Assembly (NCBI RefSeq): GCF_050859025.1
Contig: NZ_CP138200.1
Location: 2,728,001-2,792,000 of the forward strand
Direction: 5' to 3'
Origin: Wukongibacter sp050859025
GTDB lineage: Bacteria > Bacillota > Clostridia > Peptostreptococcales > Caminicellaceae
DNA length: 64,000 nucleotides
Shown here: in pieces, positions 36,149 through 45,916 of the stretch
Numbering within the stretch: position 1 is the first letter of the stretch
How the letters are laid out: every line of letters starts with the position of its first letter
Made by a program: the position numbers and the translations under genes
The notes under the pieces: model-generated
Told to the model about the DNA's origin: nothing
Databases searched by the model: none
What the model saw: only the letters and a program-made list of their open reading frames with translations

Positions 36149-37348
36149 ATGGCTATATTAAATACAGGTATTAATCAAGATAAAATACAAGAAATGAACC
36201 GCTCTCTAGTGATTAGCTTATTAAGAGAGGAAGGAGTTTGTTCAAGAGTACAACTTGCCCGTAGAACTGACCTTAAACAGGCTACGGTTACAAATATTAT
36301 TAATGATTTTATTAACTGGGGACTAGTGAAAGAGGTAGGGTTCTTAAGCGGTAACAAAGGACGTCGTTCTATAGGTATAGCCCTTAATACAGATATATAT
36401 AGAGTGATTGGAGTAAGGTTAACAAGAAAAAATTATTCGGTTGGGTTGTTTGATTTAACAGATAAAATGCATTTATCGAAAAGTGTTGAGACAGATTCGA
36501 ACGATGACCCAAGAGTAATTTTTCAAAATATTACACAAACCATTACCGATATTATCAAAGAAAGCGGTGATTGTAAAATTCTTTCTATAGGAGTCGCTAT
36601 TCCAGGCCCATTTATGAAGAAAGAAGGTAGAATTGTCTTAATGACAGAAGTACCAGGTTGGCAAAATATTTTAATAGAAAAAGAGTTAGAAGAGATATTT
36701 TGTATGCCGGTATTTTTAGAGCATGATGCTAATTTAGGCGCGTATGCGCAATTATGGCATTCTAAAGATATAAAAAAGAGTGAAGGACTAATTTATATTG
36801 CTGCAGGACAAGGAATTGGAGCAGGTATATTAATAAATGGAGAGCTTTTTAAAGGTACTTTAGGATTTGCAGGAGAAATTGGACATACTAGTATTAAATT
36901 TGATGGACATAAGTGTGAATGTGGTAATAGAGGATGTCTAGAGAAATATTGTTCATCCATAGTTTTTACTAATGCTGTAAATAGAGAAATGCATCGAAGT
37001 GAAAAAATAAAATTACGACAAATCGCAGAACTTATAAAAGCTGGAGATGAAATATGTTTAGAGCAATATAAAATAGCATGTGAATATTTAGGAATCGGTA
37101 TAGTAAATCTGATTAATAGTTTTAATCCAGATACCATTATCATAGGCGATGAGATGGCTCATATCAATCCACAAGTGATGATAGATACAATCAATAAGAC
37201 AGTGAAAGATAAAGTTATACCGGAGGTATGGAATAATTTAAAGATAAAAATAAGCGATATTAAAAATGATTCTATTTTACATGGAGCAGGAATTGTAGCT
37301 ATTAATGAAATATTTAAAAGACCTGCACAATTTGTTAATATAGATTAA
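36149..37348 (+). CDS. ROK family transcriptional repressor (XylR/NagC-like)
   Basis: 399 residues behind AAAAGGAGGAG. N-terminal winged helix (about 15-75; LARRTDLKQATVTNIINDFI) joined to a ROK sugar-kinase fold (about 80-390) with the ATP/sugar segment GVAIPGPF, EHDANLGAYAQ and the zinc motif CECGNRGCLEKYC. It precedes the pentitol operon in the same direction with its own terminator between, and the operon promoter carries an AT-rich palindrome suited to it. Probably a sugar- or polyol-responsive repressor. Confidence 0.88.
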   Translation: MAILNTGINQDKIQEMNRSLVISLLREEGVCSRVQLARRTDLKQATVTNIINDFINWGLVKEVGFLSGNKGRRSIGIALNTDIYRVIGVRLTRKNYSVGLFDLTDKMHLSKSVETDSNDDPRVIFQNITQTITDIIKESGDCKILSIGVAIPGPFMKKEGRIVLMTEVPGWQNILIEKELEEIFCMPVFLEHDANLGAYAQLWHSKDIKKSEGLIYIAAGQGIGAGILINGELFKGTLGFAGEIGHTSIKFDGHKCECGNRGCLEKYCSSIVFTNAVNREMHRSEKIKLRQIAELIKAGDEICLEQYKIACEYLGIGIVNLINSFNPDTIIIGDEMAHINPQVMIDTINKTVKDKVIPEVWNNLKIKISDIKNDSILHGAGIVAINEIFKRPAQFVNID

Positions 37349-37374
37349 TTAATATAATCATACAAAATATTTAA

Positions 37375-37426
37375 ACATCTATAATCTAATGCAAATTAAT
37401 TTTGCTTGATTATAGATGTTTTTTTA
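37375..37426 (+). terminator. terminator of the ROK gene
   Basis: Perfect 12-bp arms ACATCTATAATC/GATTATAGATGT with a 21-base loop and an eight-T tail. Confidence 0.85.
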
Positions 37427-37462
37427 TACTCTTGAAATATCGCTAAACAATATTATATTAGA

Positions 37463-37478
37463 TTGACAAAAATGTCAA
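37463..37478 (+). promoter_or_regulatory. short palindrome upstream of the pentitol promoter
   Basis: TTGACAAAAATGTCAA, arms TTGACA/TGTCAA, 59 bp before the -35 box. A possible activator or repressor site; no regulator assigned. Confidence 0.35.
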
Positions 37479-37536
37479 AATGAGAGATTAAGAAATAACA
37501 ATATTAAAACAAGTACAAAAGACTAGATAAAACATG

Positions 37537-37566
37537 TTGACAAAACAAAAAAAGCAATGTTATAAT
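37537..37566 (+). promoter_or_regulatory. sigma-A promoter of the pentitol operon
   Basis: TTGACA (37537-37542), 18-bp spacer, perfect TATAAT (37561-37566). The transcript would carry a leader of about 670 nt before the first large gene. Confidence 0.85.
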
Positions 37567-37577
37567 ATATTCATTAA

Positions 37578-37600
37578 ATTAATTAATCGAATTAATTAAT
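37578..37600 (+). promoter_or_regulatory. operator palindrome for the ROK repressor (candidate)
   Basis: ATTAATTAAT-CGA-ATTAATTAAT, perfect 10-bp arms just after the -10 box. ROK repressors bind AT-rich palindromes of this kind, and the ROK gene is the upstream neighbour. Confidence 0.65.
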
Positions 37601-37771
37601 ACCAAATTCCGCTGGACTGAGTTAAATTAATTACGATTTTTCAAAACAAGAAGGATTCTACATTTAATGTCTAAAATCATGTATTCATAAAGAAAATTAC
37701 CTTTAAAAGAGGATTTCTAGTTGGTATAGATTTAGACAATATCAGAGCCTATATAAAGAAAAGGAGGATTC

Positions 37772-37792
37772 ATGATATGGTTATTTGAATAA
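37772..37792 (+). CDS. six-codon leader ORF in the pentitol operon leader
   Basis: AAAGGAGGATTC places a consensus ribosome site before ATG 37772; the frame reads MIWLFE and stops. Either a leader peptide that tunes the long leader RNA, or the start of a lost gene. Confidence 0.3.
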   Translation: MIWLFE

Positions 37793-37821
37793 ATTAACTT
37801 ATTAGTAGTGTTTAACTAGGA

Positions 37822-37899
37822 TTTTGAAAGTTAGTCAGCAAGTTTGTATGAAATTCCATATAGTATTTGGAGAAACTAACTATGATGGAACTTTCAAAA
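37822..37899 (+). ncRNA. long structured leader segment, possible cis-regulatory RNA
   Basis: Perfect arms TTTTGAAAGTT (37822-37832) and AACTTTCAAAA (37889-37899) enclose a second pairing AGTTAGT/ACTAACT, giving mutually exclusive helices. The 37601-38243 leader has no gene apart from the six-codon ORF. No known riboswitch class recognised. Function inferred from length and structure only. Confidence 0.35.
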
Positions 37900-38243
37900 C
37901 CATGTATAGGGCCGACTGATTTAATGACCAATTGGAAATCGTTATCAAGACTGATTATGGATGTATAAGCGAAAGAGCAAGGATACAAAGTAAATTAAGT
38001 TAGTGCATTATAGTTTATGCTAAGGATTTATGAGGAAACATTGATAACAAAATTTATTGAGGTGAAAAATTCCCCAATATAGAGTCCTTGTTGAATTAAA
38101 TTGATATAGCTTTAATCTATAAAATTAATATATTTACAAATTTCACAAATAAATACTTTGGGAAATAAAGAAAAATAATAACCTGTTTAGCGGAATATGA
38201 GATATACAATAAAAAAAGAAAAAATATTATGGAGGGCAAGGAA

Positions 38244-39350
38244 ATGAAAAAAATTGTGGCTGTTTTAATGATTTTATTGTTGGTTGCAACAATGATAGTA
38301 GGGTGTTCAAAAACGGAAAGCCCAGAGGTAAAAACACCAGTTGAAGAGGATAATGCTTCTTCAGATACAGGTAAGACAATCAAAATTGGTTTTGCACAGA
38401 AAACGCTGGAAAATGAATATCAAAAAGCATTAGCAAAGGGTTTGGTTGAAGCTGGTAAGACAAAAGGATGGGAAGTTACTGTACTTAATGCAAAAAACAG
38501 CATTGAAAATGAGCAGAAAAATATGGAAACTTTCATTTCACAAGGATATGATATGATTTTTATTAATGTTGTTGATACAGAAGCAGCTACAATGAGTATT
38601 GATGCTGCAAGTGAAGCGGGTATTCCTGTTATTGGAATTGACAGTCATGTTTCCAAAGATGCAAAGGTTGTAACGAATGTAGCCTCCCCTAGTTTTGGAA
38701 ATGGTAGAGTAGTAGGTCTATATGCGGCAACACAATATGGTAAAGATGAATTGATTTCAACAGCATTACTAAGCGGTAATAAAGGGAATCCAGGTGGGAA
38801 AGATAGAAGAGTAGGTTTGTTTAGTGGTATTCTTGAGGGTAGAATAGGATGTACAGAAGAAGAAGCAAAGAAATTAGCGGAAGAATTTGAAAAAGAATTA
38901 ACTAATCGTGGTAAAGCATATAATGAAGAAGCAAAATTTGAAGTTGTGGCACAGGGCTGGGGTGCATGGACAATCAATGGAGGTCTTCCTGCAATGGAAG
39001 ATATTCTAGTTGCAAATTCTAGTATCAACTGTGTTATTGGTGAAAATGATAGTATGCTGATTGGTGCTAAACAAGCAATTGAAGATGCTGGTAAAATTGA
39101 CCAAGTTAAGATTTTTGCAGCAGCAGATGCAATGAAAGGTGCTCTGGAATTAATAAAGGATGATTCAGCATACAAAGCAACTGGCTTAAATAATCCTAAG
39201 TTAGTAGCTGCAAGAGGAATTGATGTAGCTGCGGAAATTCTTATTGACGGTACTGACCCTAGCTCCTTTGAAAAAATTGTTTATACAGATGCTGCATGCA
39301 TAACAATTGAAAATGTTGAAGAGTACTACGATCCAGATGCCGCTTTCTAA
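38244..39350 (+). CDS. sugar/polyol ABC transporter substrate-binding lipoprotein
   Basis: 368 residues from ATG 38244, since GGAGGG (38231-38236) lies between an earlier ATG and this one. Lipobox IVGC (Cys about 21). The mature domain is a RbsB-type periplasmic-binding fold (KIGFAQKTLENEYQKALAKG, then ISQGYDMIFINVVDTEA, PVIGIDSHV). It would capture a pentose or pentitol for the 39471/40964 transporter. Downstream enzymes point to a polyol. A perfect 16-bp stem follows the gene. Confidence 0.88.
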   Translation: MKKIVAVLMILLLVATMIVGCSKTESPEVKTPVEEDNASSDTGKTIKIGFAQKTLENEYQKALAKGLVEAGKTKGWEVTVLNAKNSIENEQKNMETFISQGYDMIFINVVDTEAATMSIDAASEAGIPVIGIDSHVSKDAKVVTNVASPSFGNGRVVGLYAATQYGKDELISTALLSGNKGNPGGKDRRVGLFSGILEGRIGCTEEEAKKLAEEFEKELTNRGKAYNEEAKFEVVAQGWGAWTINGGLPAMEDILVANSSINCVIGENDSMLIGAKQAIEDAGKIDQVKIFAAADAMKGALELIKDDSAYKATGLNNPKLVAARGIDVAAEILIDGTDPSSFEKIVYTDAACITIENVEEYYDPDAAF

Positions 39351-39375
39351 AATAGTATAAAAAGCAATTAAAATG

Positions 39376-39426
39376 AATTTATAAACAGCCTTTCTATATG
39401 AATATTGGACAGGCTGTTTATAAATT
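39376..39426 (+). promoter_or_regulatory. stem-loop behind the binding-protein gene
   Basis: AATTTATAAACAGCCT and AGGCTGTTTATAAATT are perfect complements around 19 bases. No T run follows beyond the stem. Probably an mRNA-stabilising or partial-termination stem that favours binding-protein synthesis. Confidence 0.75.
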
Positions 39427-39470
39427 GAAAATATCCAAATATGAAATATGGTATCGGAGGTGGAAGTAAA

Positions 39471-40961
39471 TTGGAAGATAAATATCTTGTGGAGATGGAT
39501 AATATATCGAAAAGTTTTAGTGGCATAAAAGCATTGGATAATATGAAATTCTATCTTAAAGGTGGAGAAATCCATGCTTTGATAGGTGAGAATGGTGCAG
39601 GAAAATCTACCTTGATGAAAATATTATCAGGAGCATATATAAATGATAGTGGAACCATAAAAATTGATGGTCAGATTAGAAAAATCAGTTCTCCAAGAGC
39701 AAGTATGAAGCTTGGAGTATCGGTCATTTATCAAGAGTTTATGTTAGCACCACATTTAACAGTGGCTGAAAATATTTTTATTGATAGACTTTCAGAAAAG
39801 GGTGCCTTCGTTAATTGGAAAAAACTTAGAAGGGATGCTAAGAAACTTCTTGAAAAATTGGGCTTTGAAGATATAGATCCTAGTAGTCTTGTTATAGACC
39901 TTCCTGTAGCCTACCAACAGGTTGTAGAAATTTGCAAATCGCTATCTAGGAATGCAAAGATTTTAGTTTTAGATGAGCCATCAGCAGTATTGACTTTTAG
40001 TGAGATTGAAAAGCTCTTTAAATTGTTACGAAAACTGAAAGCGCAGGGAATTGCAATCGTATATATATCTCACAGATTAGATGAATTATTTGAGCTATGT
40101 GATATGATTACTGTCATGAAAGATGGTTGCTTTGTAGGAAAGTATAATGTTAATGAAATAGATAAAAAAGATCTAATTGAAAAAATGGTAGGAAGAGAAT
40201 TGAAGACACTTTTCCCGAAACGAAATGCAAAAGTTGGTGAAACTATATTAGAAGTAAAAAACTTAAATGCAGGACGTATGGTACAGAATGTATCATTTAA
40301 TGTTAGAAAAGGAGAGGTTGTTGGGTTTAGTGGCTTAGTCGGTGCTGGAAGAACAGAGACAATGAGAGCTATTTATGGTGCTGACAAGCGTGAAGGTGGT
40401 TGTATTATATATAATGGAAAAGAAGTTGAATTCAAATCACCTTATGATGCAGTAAAGAATAAAATTGGTTTATTACCTGAAGATAGAAAGCAGCAAGGGG
40501 TTTTGGTTGAAATGCCAATTCAAGAAAATGTAACTTTGACATCCCTAAAAAAAATAACGACAGGTGGTGTAATCAATCATAAAAAAGATGCTGGATTTGC
40601 AGCTGATTTGTTGGCAAAGTTGGATACAAAATATGGAAAAATAGACGATCCTGTTGATAGCTTGAGTGGAGGAAATCAACAAAAGGTCGCATTAGCGAAG
40701 TGGTTAGCTGTAGGTTGTGATTTGATTATACTAGATGAACCAACAAGGGGTGTAGATGTTGGTGCAAAGACAGAAATTTATAAAGCTGTTAATGATTTAG
40801 CTGAGTCAGGAGTTGCCATTATTATGATTTCATCTGAAATGGAAGAAATCATTCATATGAGTGATCGTGTTTATGTAATGAGGCAGGGTCGAATTACAGG
40901 AGAACTTCTTATGTCCGATTTAAATGAAGTAAATATTATGAAGCTATGTGTGGAGGAATAA
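39471..40961 (+). CDS. sugar ABC transporter ATP-binding protein (RbsA/XylG type)
   Basis: 496 residues from TTG 39471, 7 bp after GGAGGTGG; the ATG at 39441 has that site inside its frame. Two ABC modules: the first has Walker A GENGAGKST and Walker B ILVLDEPSA, the second GLVGAGRTE in place of a full P-loop, LSGGNQQKVALAKWLA and LIILDEPTRGVD. This asymmetric tandem form is usual in the RbsA family. It energises polyol import with the permease that starts 2 bp later. Confidence 0.9.
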   Translation: MEDKYLVEMDNISKSFSGIKALDNMKFYLKGGEIHALIGENGAGKSTLMKILSGAYINDSGTIKIDGQIRKISSPRASMKLGVSVIYQEFMLAPHLTVAENIFIDRLSEKGAFVNWKKLRRDAKKLLEKLGFEDIDPSSLVIDLPVAYQQVVEICKSLSRNAKILVLDEPSAVLTFSEIEKLFKLLRKLKAQGIAIVYISHRLDELFELCDMITVMKDGCFVGKYNVNEIDKKDLIEKMVGRELKTLFPKRNAKVGETILEVKNLNAGRMVQNVSFNVRKGEVVGFSGLVGAGRTETMRAIYGADKREGGCIIYNGKEVEFKSPYDAVKNKIGLLPEDRKQQGVLVEMPIQENVTLTSLKKITTGGVINHKKDAGFAADLLAKLDTKYGKIDDPVDSLSGGNQQKVALAKWLAVGCDLIILDEPTRGVDVGAKTEIYKAVNDLAESGVAIIMISSEMEEIIHMSDRVYVMRQGRITGELLMSDLNEVNIMKLCVEE

Positions 40962-40963
40962 TA

Positions 40964-41938
40964 ATGATGCAGACTAGTTTAAAGATGAATAGTAAAGGTG
41001 TTGTTAATTTTCTTAAAAAATATAATACTTATTTAATATTAGTTATGTTATTGATGGTATGCATGTCAATTTCGCCAGATTTTTTTACTGCAACAAATGC
41101 TGTGAACATCGGTAGACAATATTCGGGCTTGACTATTGTAAGTTTAGGTATGCTTTTTGTGATTTTGACAGGAGGAATTGATCTTTCTGTAGGTTCTTTT
41201 GTGGCGCTGGGAAGTGTTACAATGGCACTTAGTCTAAGAAGTGGAATAGGAATGCTTTTATCTATTATAATTACTCTTATAATTGGTTTTGCTGGAGGAA
41301 TTTTTTCAGGAGTTTTAGTGTCAAAGGTAAAGCTGCCTCCTTTTATTATTACGATGGCTATGATGACTATGGCAAGAGGAGCGGCATTCATGATATCAGA
41401 TGGATCTCCGGTTAAAGCCCCAGGGAATTCTATTCAAGGACTTGGAAAAGGTACTGTATTTGGGAGTGTACCTATCTTAGTTATTCTTGCAGCGATTTTT
41501 GTCATTGCATTTTTCTTTATTATTAATTATACATCATTTGGAAGAATTATTGTTGCGATTGGAAGTAATGAAAAGGCTGTACATCTATCGGGGATAAGAG
41601 TAGATTTGTACAAAATGGCTGTGTATTCTATTTCCGGTGTGTGTTCAGTAATAGGTGGTATAATAGCCGCCTCACGTACAGGAATTGGCACGCCTTTATA
41701 TGGTAGTGGTATGGAGTTGGATGCAATTGCAGCCTGTGTAATCGGAGGTGCAAGCCTTTCAGGTGGTCAGGGCTCTGCGGTTAAAACAGTGGTAGGGGTA
41801 TTAGTTTTAGCATTAATTGGGAATATCATGAATTTACTTTCTGTACCATCTTATCCTCAAGATATTATCAAAGGACTTATTATCATTGTATCGACTCTAA
41901 TCCAGATTTTTACGTCTTCTAAGAAAAGTACAGTCTAA
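40964..41938 (+). CDS. sugar ABC transporter permease (RbsC type)
   Basis: 324 residues from ATG 40964 (GGAGG at 40952-40956). About eight to ten membrane segments. Family marks: LTGGIDLSVGSFVALGS and GTPLYGSGMELDAIAACVIGG (cited as GTPLYGSGMELDAI and AACVIGG). Forms the channel for the transporter with the preceding ATPase. Confidence 0.9.
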   Translation: MMQTSLKMNSKGVVNFLKKYNTYLILVMLLMVCMSISPDFFTATNAVNIGRQYSGLTIVSLGMLFVILTGGIDLSVGSFVALGSVTMALSLRSGIGMLLSIIITLIIGFAGGIFSGVLVSKVKLPPFIITMAMMTMARGAAFMISDGSPVKAPGNSIQGLGKGTVFGSVPILVILAAIFVIAFFFIINYTSFGRIIVAIGSNEKAVHLSGIRVDLYKMAVYSISGVCSVIGGIIAASRTGIGTPLYGSGMELDAIAACVIGGASLSGGQGSAVKTVVGVLVLALIGNIMNLLSVPSYPQDIIKGLIIIVSTLIQIFTSSKKSTV

Positions 41939-42019
41939 GATTGAGCATATAATCTAAATTATGAAAGTGTATACAGCAAATGTATTAATAAATGTAATGT
42001 TAATTAAAAGGAGAATAAT

Positions 42020-43510
42020 ATGAAGGTTATTTTAGGAATAGATTTGGGCACATCTAGTGTGAAAGCAATGCTTTTGGATGTTGATAAAGGCGTGGTTGAT
42101 GTTGCTGCAAAAAACTATGAGGTAAGTATACCTAAGGTAAACTATGCAGAACAACGACCCGAAATGTGGTGGGACGCAACGACATCAATATTGCATGAAC
42201 TTAAAAATAAGCATAAAGAAGCATTTGATTCTATTGTAGCTATTGGTCTTTCAGGGCAGATGCATGGACTAGTTATTGCCGATTGCGATGGTAAACCTTT
42301 AAGACCGGCGATTATATGGTTAGATCAGCGTTCAAATGATCAATTGGCTGAAATAGGTCTAAAAGTAGATTTTAATGAGATGGGAAGAGTGCTACATAAT
42401 AGAGTATTTGCAGGTTGTGCCTTTCCATCGTTATTATGGATTAAAGAGAATGAACCTGAGACATTTTCTCAGATATATAAAATACTTCATCCCAAAGATT
42501 ATATCCGATTAAAGATGACAGGTAAATTTGGCACAGATGTTTCTGATGCATCTGCTTCCATAGGATTTGATGTAGGTAAAAGAGATTGGGCTTGGGGTAT
42601 TTTGGATAGATTTCAGATGTCAAAAGAAATATTTCCAGATTGCCATGAATCAACAGAAATTGCAGGGGTAATTACTGAGGAATGTGCGAGACAGACAGGG
42701 CTCAAGGCTGGAGTTCCTGTTATATACGGCTCTGGTGATCAACCTGCACAAAGCATAGGAAATGGTGCAATTAGGGAAGGTTTGATTGTTTCCAACATTG
42801 GGACAGGTGGTCAGATTTCAACTTATATAAAAGAAGATAAATATGATCCACAATTAAGGACTCATACATTTTGTCATTCTATAGATTATGCCAATACGAT
42901 TTATGGGGCAGCTTTGTGTAGTGGAATGTCACTAAATTGGTTGAAGAATAAGGTTTTAAATGAAAAAGATTTTAGGATTATGAGTATAATGGCGGAAGAA
43001 ATTGTACCATGTAGCGAAGGATTAATATATCTCCCTTATTTATCAGGGGAGAGAACCCCCCATATGAATCCAAAAGCCAAGGGTATGTTTTTTGGATTGA
43101 GATTAAGTCATGACCGTAGGCATCTTGCCAGAGCAGTTATGGAAGGAGTTACGTTCAGTCTTAAAGACTCTTTGGAAATATTCAAAGAAATAGGAATTCC
43201 AGCCGATAGTATTATTGCTTCTGGTGGAGGTGCATCTAGTCCTGTTTGGCTACAGATTCAGGCAGATATTTTTGAAAGAAAAGTACAGGTGTGTCGTGTA
43301 AAAGAACAAGCGTGTCTTGGAGCGTGTATTATGGCAGGAGTAGGAATTGGAATTTACAAAAATGTAGAAACTGCTTGTGATAAGTATGTTAATTTTGATG
43401 AGGAAATCTATATTCCTCAAAAACAAAATGCTTTTAAGTATCGTAAAATGTATAGAGCATTTAAAAGCCTTTATGAGAGAACAAAAGATTTACTAGAAGC
43501 CACGATTTAA
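42020..43510 (+). CDS. xylB: xylulokinase (FGGY family)
   Basis: 496 residues. N-terminal ATP-binding GIDLGTSSVKAML, the xylulokinase signature GLSGQMHGLV and WLDQRS, and the C-terminal FGGY segments GSGDQPAQSIGNGA and YLSGERTPH. It phosphorylates D-xylulose to xylulose 5-phosphate. With a polyol dehydrogenase next to it, D-xylulose would come from xylitol or D-arabitol rather than from xylose isomerase, which is absent here. Confidence 0.88.
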   Translation: MKVILGIDLGTSSVKAMLLDVDKGVVDVAAKNYEVSIPKVNYAEQRPEMWWDATTSILHELKNKHKEAFDSIVAIGLSGQMHGLVIADCDGKPLRPAIIWLDQRSNDQLAEIGLKVDFNEMGRVLHNRVFAGCAFPSLLWIKENEPETFSQIYKILHPKDYIRLKMTGKFGTDVSDASASIGFDVGKRDWAWGILDRFQMSKEIFPDCHESTEIAGVITEECARQTGLKAGVPVIYGSGDQPAQSIGNGAIREGLIVSNIGTGGQISTYIKEDKYDPQLRTHTFCHSIDYANTIYGAALCSGMSLNWLKNKVLNEKDFRIMSIMAEEIVPCSEGLIYLPYLSGERTPHMNPKAKGMFFGLRLSHDRRHLARAVMEGVTFSLKDSLEIFKEIGIPADSIIASGGGASSPVWLQIQADIFERKVQVCRVKEQACLGACIMAGVGIGIYKNVETACDKYVNFDEEIYIPQKQNAFKYRKMYRAFKSLYERTKDLLEATI

Positions 43511-43611
43511 AATCAAGATTTTAAAGTAAATGGAAAAGAATGGTTAAGGAAAGAACTTCATTTAAATATTTAATTCTATTAGAAAAACTATATTATATAG
43601 GAGGAGTTAAA

Positions 43612-44661
43612 ATGGAAGGGAAGATGAAAGTAGCAGTAATGGAATCGGTTGGAAAGATGGGTTTTATAGAAAGGGATATTCCAAAAGTGGCAGATGATGA
43701 GGTACTAGTCAAACTTGAATATGTAGGAATATGTGGTTCTGATTTACATTTCTATGAAACAGGCTGTATTGGAGATATTTTTGTAAATCCACCATTTGTC
43801 TTAGGACATGAACCTGGAGGAACTGTAGTAGAAGTAGGGAAAAACGTTAAAAAGCTTAAAGTTGGTGATAGAGTTGCTCTTGAACCAGGAAAAACCTGTG
43901 GAAAGTGTGAGTTTTGTAGAACTGGTAGGTATAATCTTTGCCCAGATGTTATCTTTTTCGCAACACCTCCTATAGATGGTGTTTTTCAGGAATATGTTTC
44001 ACATAAAGAAGAGCTTTGTTTTAAACTTCCTGACAATGTTAGTACCTTAGAAGGGGCACTGATTGAACCATTGGCCGTGGGATTCCATGCAGCAAACCAG
44101 GGTGATGCACATGTTGGTCAGACCGCAGTAGTACTAGGTGCTGGTTGTATAGGGCTAGTATCTATGATGGCATTATTTGCTGAAGGTGTGTCTAAAGTTT
44201 ATGTAGTGGATATTATTGAAAAGCGATTGAATAAAGCTTTAGAATTAGGTGCAACTGGAGTTATAAATGCTAAGAAAAAAGATGCAGTTGAAGCAATTTT
44301 GGAACTAACAGGTGGAGCAGGATGTGATTTAGTTATTGAGACTGCTGGTACAGAGCAGACTGTTCACCAGTCTGTACAAATGATAAAAAGAGGTGCAACA
44401 ATTGTACTTGTAGGTTATGGAAAAACAGGGATGATGAATATGCCTATGAGCCTTGCCTTAGATAAAGAATTGACATTTAAAACAGTTTTTCGTTATAGAC
44501 ATATCTATCCAATGGCAATTGAAGCTGTAGCAAATGGCAAAGTCGATCTAAAAGGTATTGTGACAGATATATTCAATTTTGATGATATTCAAAATGCAAT
44601 GGATTTAAGTGTTGAAAATAAAGCTGATATAGTAAAAGCTGTTGTTAAAATTACAGAATAG
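43612..44661 (+). CDS. zinc-dependent polyol (xylitol/sorbitol-type) dehydrogenase
   Basis: 349 residues from ATG 43612 behind TAGGAGGAG. Catalytic zinc ligands in GICGSDLHFYETG and GHEPGG, four structural-zinc cysteines in CGKCEFCRTGRYNLC, and NAD-binding VLGAGCIGLV. Typical length and fold of the sorbitol/xylitol dehydrogenase group. It would oxidise a pentitol to D-xylulose for XylB. Whether xylitol, D-arabitol or another polyol is used cannot be read from the sequence. Confidence 0.85.
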   Translation: MEGKMKVAVMESVGKMGFIERDIPKVADDEVLVKLEYVGICGSDLHFYETGCIGDIFVNPPFVLGHEPGGTVVEVGKNVKKLKVGDRVALEPGKTCGKCEFCRTGRYNLCPDVIFFATPPIDGVFQEYVSHKEELCFKLPDNVSTLEGALIEPLAVGFHAANQGDAHVGQTAVVLGAGCIGLVSMMALFAEGVSKVYVVDIIEKRLNKALELGATGVINAKKKDAVEAILELTGGAGCDLVIETAGTEQTVHQSVQMIKRGATIVLVGYGKTGMMNMPMSLALDKELTFKTVFRYRHIYPMAIEAVANGKVDLKGIVTDIFNFDDIQNAMDLSVENKADIVKAVVKITE

Positions 44662-44725
44662 ACATCTAGAAAAGGCAATTAAATCGATAGAATAGTAGAT
44701 TAAATGCATGATGGATACTCACAAT

Positions 44726-44770
44726 AAATCTCCGTTCCTAAAAAGAAGGATTCAATAGGGATGGAGATTT
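44726..44770 (+). repeat. inverted repeat after the polyol dehydrogenase gene
   Basis: AAATCTCC/GGAGATTT extended by TTCCTA/TAGGGA. There is no T run, so it could be a processing hairpin rather than a full terminator before pfkA. Confidence 0.45.
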
Positions 44771-44882
44771 AACCATATGAATCTTATACAAGGCCAATAT
44801 GTTAATAGGCTGTAGGAATTTTTTAAATAATTATAGTAAACTAATAAGTAGCTTGGAATGAGTTGTTTTGGGAGGTGAATAA

Positions 44883-45854
44883 ATGAAAAGAATAGCTGTT
44901 CTCACAAGTGGAGGAGACGCTCCTGGGATGAATGCCTGCATTAGGGCTATTGTAAAAGCAGCAAAATCAAATAATATAGAGACATTAGGAATATATGAAG
45001 GATATACTGGACTAATGGAAGGGAAAATGAAAGTACTTACTACAGATTATGTAGATGATATAGTAGGACTTAGCGGTACTATTTTAAAAAGTGCTCGCAG
45101 TAAGCTTTTTAGAACAGAGGAAGGGGTTAAAAGAGCAATAAGACAAGCTAATAGCAATGGTATAGAAGCTCTAATTGTTATTGGTGGAGATGGATCTTTT
45201 AGAGGAGCTTGTGATTTATCAAAGTATGGCTTGCCTGTAATAGGTGTGCCTGCAACCATTGATAACGATATTGCAGGAACTGAGTATTCAATAGGAGTTG
45301 ATACAGCAGTTAATGTAGTGACCGATACTATATCAAAGTTTCATGATACCGCAAGGTCTTTAATATCAGATACCCCTAGGGTATTTCTGATTGAAGTAAT
45401 GGGAAGAAATTGTGGATATATTGCTATTGCCTCTACTATTGCTGGAGGAGCTGATTATTGTATTGTTCCGGAAGTGCCTTATGATATTAATCATATGTGT
45501 TCACATATTAAGAATAAGTTTGAAGATGGAAAAGCATATAATGTGGTAGTTGTAGCAGAAGGTGCGAGCAGTGTGAATGACTTAAAAACACAAGTGGACA
45601 CTGTACTTAATATAGAATCTAGGACTAGTATTTTAGGACATCTACAGAGAGGAGGGGCTCCAACAGTTACCGACCGATTTATTGCAAGTCAAATGGCTAT
45701 CAGAGGAGTCGAGCTACTGATTGAAGGAAAGAGCAACCGTATGGTGGGTGTCATAGGGGGAGAAGCAGTAGATTGTGGGATTTATAAAGGTATTAATGAT
45801 AAAAATAAGATAAGTGAGAAATTGATTAAATTAAAGGATATCCTAATTATTTAG
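44883..45854 (+). CDS. pfkA: 6-phosphofructokinase
   Basis: 323 residues behind GGGAGGTG. ATP-binding TSGGDAPGMNA, GGDGSF (the Gly typical of ATP users rather than Asp of PPi users), and catalytic PATIDNDI (most PfkA have PGTIDND, so Ala for Gly is a small deviation). MGRNCGYIA is the substrate motif. It could turn transketolase-derived fructose 6-phosphate into the bisphosphate, or act on sedoheptulose 7-phosphate as clostridial Pfk enzymes can; the latter would replace a missing transaldolase in this operon. Confidence 0.9.
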   Translation: MKRIAVLTSGGDAPGMNACIRAIVKAAKSNNIETLGIYEGYTGLMEGKMKVLTTDYVDDIVGLSGTILKSARSKLFRTEEGVKRAIRQANSNGIEALIVIGGDGSFRGACDLSKYGLPVIGVPATIDNDIAGTEYSIGVDTAVNVVTDTISKFHDTARSLISDTPRVFLIEVMGRNCGYIAIASTIAGGADYCIVPEVPYDINHMCSHIKNKFEDGKAYNVVVVAEGASSVNDLKTQVDTVLNIESRTSILGHLQRGGAPTVTDRFIASQMAIRGVELLIEGKSNRMVGVIGGEAVDCGIYKGINDKNKISEKLIKLKDILII

Positions 45855-45916
45855 AATTATTTAAGAATAGAAATTCAAAGTGTAATCAGGTAATCTTTAC
45901 AAAAGGAGTGCAAAAA

